Assembly: GCA_964528605.1 (NCBI GenBank)
Contig: CAZGSV010000060.1
Span: 1 to 19,378 of the forward strand
Length of the DNA: 19,378 nucleotides
From: CAZGSV01 sp964528605
Lineage (GTDB): Bacteria > Armatimonadota > Zipacnadia > CAZGSV01
Reading direction: 5' to 3'
Shown here: piece after piece, positions 7,020-14,442 of the stretch
How the letters are laid out: each line of letters opens with the position of its first letter
Position numbering within the stretch: position 1 is the first letter of the stretch
Made by a program: the position numbers and the translations under genes
Notes under the pieces: model-generated
Told to the model about the DNA's origin: nothing
Database searches by the model: none
Seen by the model: the letters and a program-made list of their open reading frames with translations, nothing else

Positions 7020-9266
7020 ATGGACCTCACCGCAATCGTGTGTGACAGAGCGAGGGAGCGGGGCGCCGACCTGGTCGGCATCGCGCCCGTGGAGCGTTTC
7101 AGGGGCGCGCCTCTGCGCATGAGCCCGCAGGGGCTTCTGCCTGGCGCTCGCTCGGTTGTCGTCGCTGCCATACACCACCTCGATGCCGCGGTTGAACTGG
7201 GGGGCGAACCGACACCCCACGACATGGGCCCCTACGGCAGTCAAAGCCGGGTGATGAACCCGATGCTCGACGACATCTCCTTCTGGCTCGCGCGCCTGCT
7301 CGAAGAGCGCGGCTGCCAGGCCCTGCCCATCGCCTCCAGCAACATCTGGCGCTACCACGGTTACAAGGACCTCAAGGTGGATTTCGCACCCGACCTGGCG
7401 CACCGGTACGCGGCGGTCGCGGCCGGGCTAGGAGAGATAGGATGGAGCGGCCTGGCGCTCACGCCTCAGTTCGGCCCGCGCCAGCGTTTCGTCTCCGTGA
7501 TCACCGACGCGGAACTGGTCCCCTCGCCTATGTACGAAGGCGACCCGCTCTGCGACCGCTGCCTGGCGTGCGTCGAGAACTGTCCGACGGACGCCTTCCG
7601 CAAGGAGGTCGCCAAGATCAACGAGATCGAGATTGGTGGCAGGGCGTTCCAGTTCCCCGACACCAACAAGTGGCGGTGCGGCTGGGCCGAGAACTTCTGC
7701 CTGGACCTGGCCCACGTGATACCCGAGCGCGTCAATGAAGAGGTGATCCTCGAATACCTGGAGAAGTACGGCCCGCGCGGTGGTGAGGAAGGCTGCTGTC
7801 TCAAGTTCTGCATGGTGCCACAGCGCCGTTACTCAACGCCCTCGTACACTAGAGCCCCCAGGCGGAAGAAGGAACTGTCTCCGGCGACTGCCGCCCCGCA
7901 ACTGACGGAGATCGAGCGCATCTTCCAGACAAGCGGCCTCGACGCCATGAGCGTCGCGCCTGCCGACGTGCTCGCGGAGGGCTCTGGCGTGCACCCCGAG
8001 TGCCACCTGCCGGATGTGCGTTCCGCGGTCTCGCTAGGCCTTGCGCCGCCGAGGGGGAGTGAAGGGAATGGGGAGGTCGCCGACGTGCTGCGGCGGCGTC
8101 TGGACTACGCTGCCTTTCAGGTGGCGCACCACCTGGACGTAGAAGGGCACGCGGCGGTAACGGGAACCAAGATCGCCGACCAGGTCGTGGCTCGGCGTCT
8201 CCGCATTTACCGGCCCGGGATGTCCTTCACCACTGTCCTGACCGGCGCGGATCTCCCCCGCGCCACCACGCACCGGCCCAAGGCCGAGGCCGCTCTGACG
8301 CCTGAGGCGCTGCGCCGTCACTGCCGCGAGGCGGGCGCGGACCTAGTAGGCTTCTTCACCAGCGAGAGATTCGACAGGTTCCGCGCCGCCTTCGAGCCTG
8401 CGGGCCTGCTGCCCCAAGTCACCGAGATCGTGCGAGACCGCAGTTTCGCGGGTTACGGTCCTTACCTCCCTGACGTCGAGCCCCGCACGATTGGGCTAAA
8501 GGGGCCCGAGGACTGGCTGCGCGCGGCGCGTTCCGTCATCGTCATCGGCCTGCACTTCCCGGACAGCGCCCTCGATACCGCCAAGGTGACGCCCGCCGAG
8601 ACCGTCGGTCCCTACGCCTTCGTGCAGTACGAGACCCTCAACCTTCTCGGCGACATCGCGTTCCGCGTCGTCGCCAGGCTGAACGACGCCGGCTATCGCG
8701 CGTGCTTCACCGCGGACTTGACCGGTTTGGCCTCCCGAGTGAAGAACTCGCGCGGGCTGCTCCCGGATATGCGCGCGAATCTGTTCCCCGCGATACTCGC
8801 CGGCCTCGCCTATCCCGGCCTGCACGGCCATCCGATAACCGGTGAATACGGCGTCCGGCAGAGATTTCTTGCCATCGTGTCCGACCTCCCGTTGCCTGAC
8901 GACCCGCTTTACGGCGGCGAGATCGCGTGCGCGACGTGCAATCGGCCGTGCGTCGAGGGGTGTCCTACCGGCGCCATCACGGGAGAGGAGCATCCGCTGT
9001 TCATAGAGGGCCGCGAGTTCCCTTTGCGGCGGATAGACTGCTTCGCCTGCGACTGGGCCAAACTGTACTGCCTTGCGGGCAGCGAGGGCGCCGCGTACTG
9101 CGGCGTGGGTGCGGATGCGCCCTTGCCCGAACGCCGCAACGCGGAGGAAATCGTGAATGCGCTGAGCCGAGTTCACTGGGGCGTACAGAAAAGGCACCTC
9201 AACATCGCGGAGGAGTGCCTTCGCGTGTGCCCGGCCAGGGGTAGCGCGGAAAGGGCAGGGCGCTAG
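7020..9266 (+). CDS. Three-repeat QueG/COG1600-like 4Fe-4S protein
   Basis: This 748-residue soluble protein resembles the epoxyqueuosine-reductase/COG1600 family but is built in triplicate. Repeat 1 (about 2-290) has C178-x2-C181-x2-C184-x3-C188P, then C220 (RCGWAENFC) and C259/C260/C264 (GCCLKFC). Repeat 2 (about 295-420) keeps the fold landmarks (LTEIERIF, GLDAMSVAP, LPDVRSAVSLGL, FTTVLTGADLP) but has no Fe-S motif. Repeat 3 (about 426-748) has C637-x2-C640-x3-C644-x3-C648P, C674/C677 (CFAC) and ECLRVCP. QueG itself is about 310-390 residues and uses cobalamin; single-gene function should not be transferred to this architecture. A redox enzyme or multi-cluster electron carrier is likely, substrate unknown. 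GGAGG at 7008-7012 supports the ATG. It converges on the next gene, with 2 nt between the two stops. Confidence 0.8.
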   Translation: MDLTAIVCDRARERGADLVGIAPVERFRGAPLRMSPQGLLPGARSVVVAAIHHLDAAVELGGEPTPHDMGPYGSQSRVMNPMLDDISFWLARLLEERGCQALPIASSNIWRYHGYKDLKVDFAPDLAHRYAAVAAGLGEIGWSGLALTPQFGPRQRFVSVITDAELVPSPMYEGDPLCDRCLACVENCPTDAFRKEVAKINEIEIGGRAFQFPDTNKWRCGWAENFCLDLAHVIPERVNEEVILEYLEKYGPRGGEEGCCLKFCMVPQRRYSTPSYTRAPRRKKELSPATAAPQLTEIERIFQTSGLDAMSVAPADVLAEGSGVHPECHLPDVRSAVSLGLAPPRGSEGNGEVADVLRRRLDYAAFQVAHHLDVEGHAAVTGTKIADQVVARRLRIYRPGMSFTTVLTGADLPRATTHRPKAEAALTPEALRRHCREAGADLVGFFTSERFDRFRAAFEPAGLLPQVTEIVRDRSFAGYGPYLPDVEPRTIGLKGPEDWLRAARSVIVIGLHFPDSALDTAKVTPAETVGPYAFVQYETLNLLGDIAFRVVARLNDAGYRACFTADLTGLASRVKNSRGLLPDMRANLFPAILAGLAYPGLHGHPITGEYGVRQRFLAIVSDLPLPDDPLYGGEIACATCNRPCVEGCPTGAITGEEHPLFIEGREFPLRRIDCFACDWAKLYCLAGSEGAAYCGVGADAPLPERRNAEEIVNALSRVHWGVQKRHLNIAEECLRVCPARGSAERAGR

Positions 9267-9268
9267 GC

Positions 9269-10429
9269 CTATCCCGCCTTGGCGAGAAACTCGTGCGCTC
9301 GTTTGAGCGAGGCGGCAATGTCAATGTGGTACGGGCACCGCTGATTGCACTCGCCGCAATCATTGCACGCGTCCGCCTTGGCCGCGAGCGAGGCGTACAC
9401 GTTGGCGGCGTCGCCTCGGCGGTAGCGAGCGCCGTATCCCTCCAGCGCCAGGATGAGCGGCACCTCCACGCCCTGCGGGCAAGGCATGCAGTACAGGCAC
9501 TGGCGACAGACCTGGTTCCCCAACTCGGGCGAGTCGCGCAGCAGGGCGGTCATCTCCTCGGCGCTCATCGGCTGGAAACGCTTGGCGATCTCGATCGCCA
9601 GCCGAATCTCCGCCACCTTGCCCGCCGGAATGGTCGTAGAGACCGGCAGCGAAAGCGTGTAGCGGTAAGCCGACTCCTTGTCCGCTACGGCACTGCGGTA
9701 GGTGGACTTGATCGCGATCACGCCCACGTCCATCTCGTGGGCCAACGCCATCAGGCCATTCTCCGCGCCAAAGTAGAAGCGATCCACGAAGTCCACTGGC
9801 ACCATAAGCGTGTCAAACGCGAAGCGGCGCAAAGCCCGAGCCTGCGTCGGCGCGCAGTGTCCCGTAATGCCGATGAACCGTATCTTGCCCTGCTCTCGCG
9901 CTTGCAGCACCGCCTCCAGCGCACCGCCCGCGCCCATGATCGCATCCAAGTCCGCCAGCGTATCCGCAGCGTGGAATTGGTAGAGGTCGAAATGGTCGGT
10001 GCGCAGTCGCTTGAGGCTTTCCCCAAGTTCCTTCTCGGCGCCCGCCTTGGTGCGCTCCAGGGTCTTGCACGCCAGGAAAACGCGATCCCGAATGCCCTCG
10101 AGGGCTGGGCCCAACCTGGCCTCCGACTGGCCGTAACTGGGCGCGACGTCGAAGTGGTTGACCCCTTGCTCAAACGCGTACCTCACCTCACCGCCCGCCT
10201 CGTCCACGGTGAGCGGGTCCAGTGCGATTCCGCCGAAGGCGATGATCGAAGAGTGGTGCTCGCTGCGTCCAAGGCGTCGCCGGGGCAAAGGCGCGTCGGG
10301 GCTCTGGCTCACCGTCAGGCCGCCGAGCAAACCCGGCAGCAGCCCGCCACCGGCGCCAATGCCGGCCGCGAGCCGGAAGAAGCCGCGCCTGTCCATGCCG
10401 GGCGAGGCAGATTCGTGCTGTGCGCTCAC
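9269..10429 (-). CDS. Tat-exported aldo/keto reductase with two C-terminal 4Fe-4S motifs
   Basis: This 386-residue oxidoreductase has an N-terminal Tat signal (MDRRGFFRLA, R14-R15, then a Gly/Leu-rich stretch to about 38), an AKR barrel and a ferredoxin-like end. The AKR tetrad is intact: D94 and Y99 (FDVAPSYG), K122 (LACKT) and H153 (YQFHAA). The tail carries C308-x2-C311-x2-C314-x3-C317P and C355-x2-C358-x2-C361-x3-C365P, the layout of COG1453-type AKRs. Tat export fits a cofactor-loaded protein folded in the cytoplasm. The GTG at 10429 is chosen because an AGAGGTGGG stretch lies upstream; ATG 10396, at the Tat motif itself, is the alternative. It lies about 230 nt downstream of two same-strand paralogues. 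The substrate is unknown; a sugar or cyclitol derivative would fit the neighbourhood. Confidence 0.88.
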   Translation of the reverse strand: MSAQHESASPGMDRRGFFRLAAGIGAGGGLLPGLLGGLTVSQSPDAPLPRRRLGRSEHHSSIIAFGGIALDPLTVDEAGGEVRYAFEQGVNHFDVAPSYGQSEARLGPALEGIRDRVFLACKTLERTKAGAEKELGESLKRLRTDHFDLYQFHAADTLADLDAIMGAGGALEAVLQAREQGKIRFIGITGHCAPTQARALRRFAFDTLMVPVDFVDRFYFGAENGLMALAHEMDVGVIAIKSTYRSAVADKESAYRYTLSLPVSTTIPAGKVAEIRLAIEIAKRFQPMSAEEMTALLRDSPELGNQVCRQCLYCMPCPQGVEVPLILALEGYGARYRRGDAANVYASLAAKADACNDCGECNQRCPYHIDIAASLKRAHEFLAKAG

Positions 10430-10510
10430 GCGAGCATCCCACCTCTCGCTACGCCTGCCATTCTGCCGCACGGGCCGACTCTCGGCAATCCGGCCCTGCG
10501 CCGCGCCCTA

Positions 10511-10599
10511 GGGGCGACCCGAAGCATGCCCGCCTGAGGCGGGTAGTCGCCCACTGTCGTGTAGGCGCCCGCCCGTAGGGGCGACTCGGTGAGTCGCCC
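10511..10599. repeat. Two GGGCGAC/GTCGCCC hairpin repeats between minus-strand genes
   Basis: Unit A has GGGCGAC at 10512-10518 and GTCGCCC at 10546-10552, with a nested palindrome CCGCCTGAGGCGG at 10530-10542. Unit B is a perfect 9-bp stem, GGGCGACTC at 10579-10587 and GAGTCGCCC at 10591-10599, with a GGT loop. Both are preceded by TAGGG. They fill the 230-nt gap between two minus-strand genes (10430-10659) and look like a dispersed intergenic repeat. They could also protect or end transcripts. Confidence 0.65.
10530..10542. repeat. Palindromic repeat CCGCCTGAGGCGG, copy 1
   Basis: This is a perfect copy, 5-bp stem with TGA centre, extended by one pair to CCCGCC/GGCGGG. It is the only copy seen away from the tRNA-Asn debris and lies inside a larger hairpin repeat. 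Confidence 0.75.
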
Positions 10600-10659
10600 T
10601 GCCGTGCGGGCACACGGCAGGCACGCGTAGGAGCCCCGCCCCTGGCCGGGCGACACCCG

Positions 10660-11871
10660 CTACTCCTCGGCCTCGATGAAACCGTGATACCGCCCCATCC
10701 AATACCCGGCCAGAAAATCGGCGGTCGAGTGCTCCTGCGACCCGTCCGCGTCCTCCTGCCCGTCAAGGGCGTAGGCGTCCTCCGACCAGTACCATTCCGA
10801 GGCGGGGCGTTCGTACACGGGAAGAGGATAGGTAGGATCGAAGTTAGTTCGGTGGCTGTTCTTCACGGGGCGGACGACCCGATCCACGGGAATCTCGTGC
10901 AACGACTGGATCGCCCCTTCGTCGTCGCCGCAATCGTCGAACGCGCTGTGATAGACGAAGCAGTAGAAGGCGTTGCGTTCTGTCTGCACCGCCCCGAAGT
11001 TGCGCTCGACCGACCGCCGGTAATACCTGCGCGCGGCTGGGTCCGCCTCATACTTGAGCAAGTAGTAGAGGCCCTTGAACGCCAGGTGCGTGTCGGCGTG
11101 ATGCAGCCCACCGTACCCAGGACCGTGGTTGTTCTTGCGCGTGGCCCCTTCGACCGTTATCTGGTGGTATCCCTGCCTCAGGAGATCGCGGTACTTGGCC
11201 TCGAAGAGATCGGCGCCGGTGATATGGTGCGCGGCCTTCATCGCGAACAGAGCCTGCACGGCGAATTCGAGTTCCCCTGAGTGTTGGGCGTACAGCACGC
11301 GGTAGTCCCCGCTGGCGATGTCTACGATGCGCATCCCATCCTCGACCACGCGCGTGAAGCAACGCCCGACGGACTCCGCGATGAGGCGCTTCCTCGCCGC
11401 GTCATCCATCAGGTCGTAGTAAGTGCAGAACCCGAACAACTTCCCGCCGGCCGCCTGGTCCTTGGACACGTCGCCCAGCCATCGGTACGGTCCGGACTGG
11501 TGCCAGGCCGCGATGGGGAACATCTCCTCGTCAGGGCTCGGCCCCTGCGCCGGTTTGTAGCCCCGGGCGACGTAGCCGGGGTGGCCCGTGACCGTCTCTA
11601 GAAAGAGCAGCGCGTCGAGGGTCTCGTCCGCACTCCGCTTAGCGGCCGGGTCCCCGGTTAGCCTCCACCTCCACACTTGGCCGGCGAGGTACATGCCGCT
11701 CCAGGTGGCGCAGTTCTCGAAGTTGCCGCTTAGGTAGTCCTGGCGCCCCTTCGGAGGGAGAATGACCTGGGGCAGGACGAGCCCCTGGTAGCAGTGCCTG
11801 GCTTTGAGTTCCCGCTCCATGATGCAGGCCTTTTGCGTTAGGGGCATGGTGACGAAATCAGGAACCGCCAA
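10660..11871 (-). CDS. Six-hairpin-glycosidase-like hypothetical protein, paralogue B
   Basis: This 403-residue cytosolic-looking protein has no signal peptide or membrane segment. Helical repeats such as SGNFENCATWSGMYLAGQVW, DETLDALLFLETVTGHPGYVARG and DFLAGYWMGRYHGF resemble the alpha/alpha six-hairpin fold of many glycosidases and epimerases, but I do not recognise the family. It is a close paralogue of the gene just upstream, with aligned ends and clearly more than half the positions alike by eye. Residues shared by both and possibly catalytic include HHxDTH, ERNFG and CGDDEGA. The start is TTG 11871, with AGGAGG at 11882-11887 upstream and an exact length match to the paralogue's N-terminus. 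The two genes are 71 nt apart and probably co-transcribed. Confidence 0.75.
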   Translation of the reverse strand: MAVPDFVTMPLTQKACIMERELKARHCYQGLVLPQVILPPKGRQDYLSGNFENCATWSGMYLAGQVWRWRLTGDPAAKRSADETLDALLFLETVTGHPGYVARGYKPAQGPSPDEEMFPIAAWHQSGPYRWLGDVSKDQAAGGKLFGFCTYYDLMDDAARKRLIAESVGRCFTRVVEDGMRIVDIASGDYRVLYAQHSGELEFAVQALFAMKAAHHITGADLFEAKYRDLLRQGYHQITVEGATRKNNHGPGYGGLHHADTHLAFKGLYYLLKYEADPAARRYYRRSVERNFGAVQTERNAFYCFVYHSAFDDCGDDEGAIQSLHEIPVDRVVRPVKNSHRTNFDPTYPLPVYERPASEWYWSEDAYALDGQEDADGSQEHSTADFLAGYWMGRYHGFIEAEE

Positions 11872-11942
11872 GATGCTCTTGCCTCCTCAGGAATGCGCGC
11901 TCGCCGGGTGCGACGCGTGCAGCCGTGGTGTCGGGTTCCCAC

Positions 11943-13151
11943 TCACTCATCTGACCTGATGAACCCGTGATACCGGCCCATCCAGTACCCGGCGAGGAAG
12001 TCGGCGGCGGAATGCTCCCAGGTCCCGTCCGCGTCCGCCCAGCCGTCCAGGCGGTACGCGTTGGAGGCCCACTCGTATTCCACCGCCGGCCGCTGGTGAA
12101 CCGGCAAGGGATACGTGCGATCGAAATCCGTCCGGTCGCTGTTCCTGACGGGGCGGACGAGCCGCTCGATCGGCATCTGGTGCAGGGCCTGGACAGCCCC
12201 CTCGTCGTCCCCGCAGTCCTCGTAGACGCTGTGGTACACGAAGTTGTGAAACGCGTTTCCCTCTGTCTGAATCATCCCGAAGTTCCGTTCCAGTGACCGC
12301 AGCAGGTACGCCCTGATCTCCTCCTCCGTGTCGTACTTCAGCAAGTAGTACAGCCCCATGAACACCAAGTGCGTATCCGAGTGGTGAATGCCCGCGTAGC
12401 CCTTGCCGTGGTTGCCCTTGCGCGCCGCGCCCTCCAGGGCGATGCGAAGATATCCCTGCTGCACGAGTTCGCGGTACTTGTCCTGAAAGACTCCGTCCCC
12501 CGTGATGTGCCAGGCGCCCTTCATCGCGAAGAGCGCCATCACCGCGAACTCGATGTGCCCGCAGTGCTCCGGATAGAGTTTGCGGAAACTCCCGTCGCCG
12601 ACGTCCACGAAGCGCATGCCGTCCTTAACCACCTGCGCGAACACGCGCTGCACCGACTCCTTGATCAGTCGCCTGCGCGACTCGTCCTCGACCAGGTCAT
12701 AGTAGGTCCACATTCCAAACAGCCGCCCGCACGCCTGGTCCTTGGTCACCTGCCCCAACCAGCGGTACCTGCCCGCCTGGTACCATGAGGTGTTCCAAAA
12801 GAGACCCTCGTCCCAGGACGGGCCCTCGGCCTCCTTGAAGCCTCTGGCAAGATACCCCGGATGTCCGGTTATGGTCTCCAGCGCCAGCAAGCCATCGAGA
12901 GCCTCATCCGCGTTCGCCTTCGCGGCCGCATCTCCCGTGGCCTTCCAGCGCCAGACCTCACCGGCCAGGTAAAGGCCGGTCCAGATGGAGCAGTTCTCAA
13001 AGTTGCCGCTCAGATAGTCGGCTCTCCCTTTGGGCGGCAGGATGACGAGCGGCAGCACCAGGCCCTGGTACCAATGCCTCGCCTTCAGTTCCGCTTCCAT
13101 TACCTGCGCCTTTTCAGCCAGCGGCATTCTCACGAAGTCAAGGTCGGACAT
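11943..13151 (-). CDS. Six-hairpin-glycosidase-like hypothetical protein, paralogue A
   Basis: This 402-residue protein is the upstream member of a tandem pair on the minus strand. It has the same landmarks as its neighbour: LKARHWYQGLVLP, SGNFENCSIWTGLYLAGEVW, GHPGYLARGF, HHSDTHLVFMGLYYLLKYDT, CGDDEGAVQALHQMPIERL and DFLAGYWMGRYHGFI. The fold resembles an alpha/alpha six-hairpin toroid; substrate and reaction are unknown. ATG 13151 is preferred over GTG 13163 because MSDLDFVRMPLAEKA then aligns residue for residue with MAVPDFVTMPLTQKA of the paralogue. It diverges from the URO-D-like gene at 13352 across a 200-nt gap, so the two may share control. Retention of both copies without decay suggests distinct or dimeric roles. 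Confidence 0.77.
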   Translation of the reverse strand: MSDLDFVRMPLAEKAQVMEAELKARHWYQGLVLPLVILPPKGRADYLSGNFENCSIWTGLYLAGEVWRWKATGDAAAKANADEALDGLLALETITGHPGYLARGFKEAEGPSWDEGLFWNTSWYQAGRYRWLGQVTKDQACGRLFGMWTYYDLVEDESRRRLIKESVQRVFAQVVKDGMRFVDVGDGSFRKLYPEHCGHIEFAVMALFAMKGAWHITGDGVFQDKYRELVQQGYLRIALEGAARKGNHGKGYAGIHHSDTHLVFMGLYYLLKYDTEEEIRAYLLRSLERNFGMIQTEGNAFHNFVYHSVYEDCGDDEGAVQALHQMPIERLVRPVRNSDRTDFDRTYPLPVHQRPAVEYEWASNAYRLDGWADADGTWEHSAADFLAGYWMGRYHGFIRSDE

Positions 13152-13190
13152 CCTGCGTGCCACCTCTTGGTCGCGCCGTTGCGGCGCTGC

Positions 13191-13289
13191 GCGAGTGTCG
13201 AGCGCGGCGATAGTAACGCATTCTGTCCGCGCTGGCCAAGGCCGCGCCGCAGGCCGGCCCGTGCGTTTGCCGAGCGGACGGACACTCGC
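13191..13289. promoter_or_regulatory. Divergent intergenic region with a 9-bp inverted repeat
   Basis: The gap between the minus-strand paralogue and the plus-strand URO-D-like gene holds GCGAGTGTC at 13191-13199 and its exact reverse complement GACACTCGC at 13281-13289. Weak promoter-like boxes face both ways: TTGCCG at 13267 with TACACT at 13291 on plus, and a TTGGCC/TACTAT pair on minus. A shared regulator is possible; the boxes are poor matches. Confidence 0.3.
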
Positions 13290-13351
13290 TTACACTGCGA
13301 CCTACTCGCCTTCGAGACCGTGACTAGAAGACAGCGGTGATCCCAAGAGCA

Positions 13352-14338
13352 ATGAGCGCCCGCGACACCAAGTTGATGAGAGCCCTACGGGGCGAGCCCA
13401 CGGCTGGAGTTCCCTTCTGGGAGGTCTGGTTCGGCATGAGCGGCCTGGCCGAACGCCTCACCGGCCGGCCTGTCAAGGACCTGGCCACGCAGGTCGCGCT
13501 CGCGCGGAAGATGGGTTGGGAGTACCTCACCATGGGCGTGCCCAGCCGTCACCCCGGCTCCTCGTCCGCCGTCGCCTCCGACGGCACCACACACTACGTT
13601 CAGCACGGCAAAATACCTCTTGAGGAACTGTACGCGCGGCCCGACCCGGACCTCGGGCCGGCGGTGGAGAGGAGCCAGGAGGTCGTCCGGGTCGCGCGCG
13701 AAGAGGGAATGGCGGTCATCGCCTACGTCCCTTGGTGCTTCCATGCCGCGAATACCGCGCTCGGACTCGGTCATCTGGCGCTGCTCGCTTACGACGAGCC
13801 GGAATACCTCCACGCCCTCTTCGAGTGGGTCGAGGAGGGCACGCGCCGGGCCATCCGGGAGGCGCTGATACCGCTGGGGGTGGACGTCGTGCTCTTCGAC
13901 GGCGACTGCGCCTACCGCAACGGCCTCATGGTCAACCCCCGCATGTTCCGCGATCTCGTCTCCGACCGCACCGCCAAGACCGTCGCTCCGCTGCGCGAAG
14001 CCGGCATCCCCTACACCTTCCACAGCGACGGCAAGGTGGACGACCTGCTGCCCCTGCTCATCGAACTCGGCTTCAGTGGCTTCCACGGCGTCGAGGCTCA
14101 GGCCAACGACCTGGCGGACGTCAAGCGGCGCTTCGGACGGGACATCACCCTCATCGGCAACATGGACGTAGTCTTTCTCAGCCGCGCGAGCGTGGAGCAG
14201 GTCCGTGCCGAGACGGAGCGGATGCTCGCCATCGGCATCGAGGGCGGCCGCTACATCGCCGCCTGCAACACCAGCCCTCTCGACTACATCCCAGACGACA
14301 ACTACCTCGCCATGGTGGATGTGATCAGGAACTTCTGA
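13352..14338 (+). CDS. Uroporphyrinogen decarboxylase (URO-D) family / methyltransferase-like protein
   Basis: This 328-residue TIM-barrel protein belongs to the URO-D superfamily, which includes HemE and corrinoid-linked methyltransferases such as MtaA/MtbA. Family-like features are the opening MSARDTKLMRALRGEP--GVPFWE, VDVVLFDGD, YTFHSDGKVDDLLPLLIELGFSGFHGVE, LIGNMD and a C-terminal AACNTSPLDYIPDDNY. MtaA/MtbA enzymes bind zinc with a His-x-Cys motif; here the position reads H224-S-D-G, so thiol zinc binding is not evident. It is unlikely to be HemE because no other haem genes are nearby. ATG 13352 gives the usual short N-terminus; GTG 13337 would add five residues. It is probably linked to the divergent paralogue pair or to the SDR gene 104 nt downstream. 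Confidence 0.82.
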   Translation: MSARDTKLMRALRGEPTAGVPFWEVWFGMSGLAERLTGRPVKDLATQVALARKMGWEYLTMGVPSRHPGSSSAVASDGTTHYVQHGKIPLEELYARPDPDLGPAVERSQEVVRVAREEGMAVIAYVPWCFHAANTALGLGHLALLAYDEPEYLHALFEWVEEGTRRAIREALIPLGVDVVLFDGDCAYRNGLMVNPRMFRDLVSDRTAKTVAPLREAGIPYTFHSDGKVDDLLPLLIELGFSGFHGVEAQANDLADVKRRFGRDITLIGNMDVVFLSRASVEQVRAETERMLAIGIEGGRYIAACNTSPLDYIPDDNYLAMVDVIRNF

Positions 14339-14353
14339 CTGGCCCGTCACGTC

Positions 14354-14393
14354 TTGACAGTTCGCTCCGTGGTGGGATTCCATGCGAGCATGG
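14354..14393 (+). promoter_or_regulatory. Possible promoter/operator upstream of the SDR gene
   Basis: A perfect TTGACA lies at 14354-14359 but no good -10 box follows at 16-18 nt. An inverted repeat CCATGC-GA-GCATGG occupies 14380-14393, where a repressor would block initiation. The gap to the previous gene is 104 nt, so a separate promoter for the SDR is plausible. Confidence 0.35.
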
Positions 14394-14442
14394 CACAACT
14401 TCAGTTGAGCAGTTACGGGCGATGCCTGGGGAGGAGCCAGCC

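Noticed and set aside
9293..10537. 414-codon plus-strand frame over the aldo/keto reductase
   Set aside because: It mirrors the minus-strand reductase, whose Tat motif, tetrad and cluster cysteines are convincing; the translation is Arg/His-rich without motifs.
13352..14338. hemE, uroporphyrinogen decarboxylase of haem synthesis
   Set aside because: Only the general superfamily pattern is visible, there is no haem gene context, and the H-S-D-G segment and C-terminus differ from what I expect of HemE.
13732..14442. In-frame upstream extension of the SDR across the URO-D-like gene
   Set aside because: The Arg-rich extension is a shifted-frame reading of the URO-D-like gene. A ribosome site selects ATG 14443.
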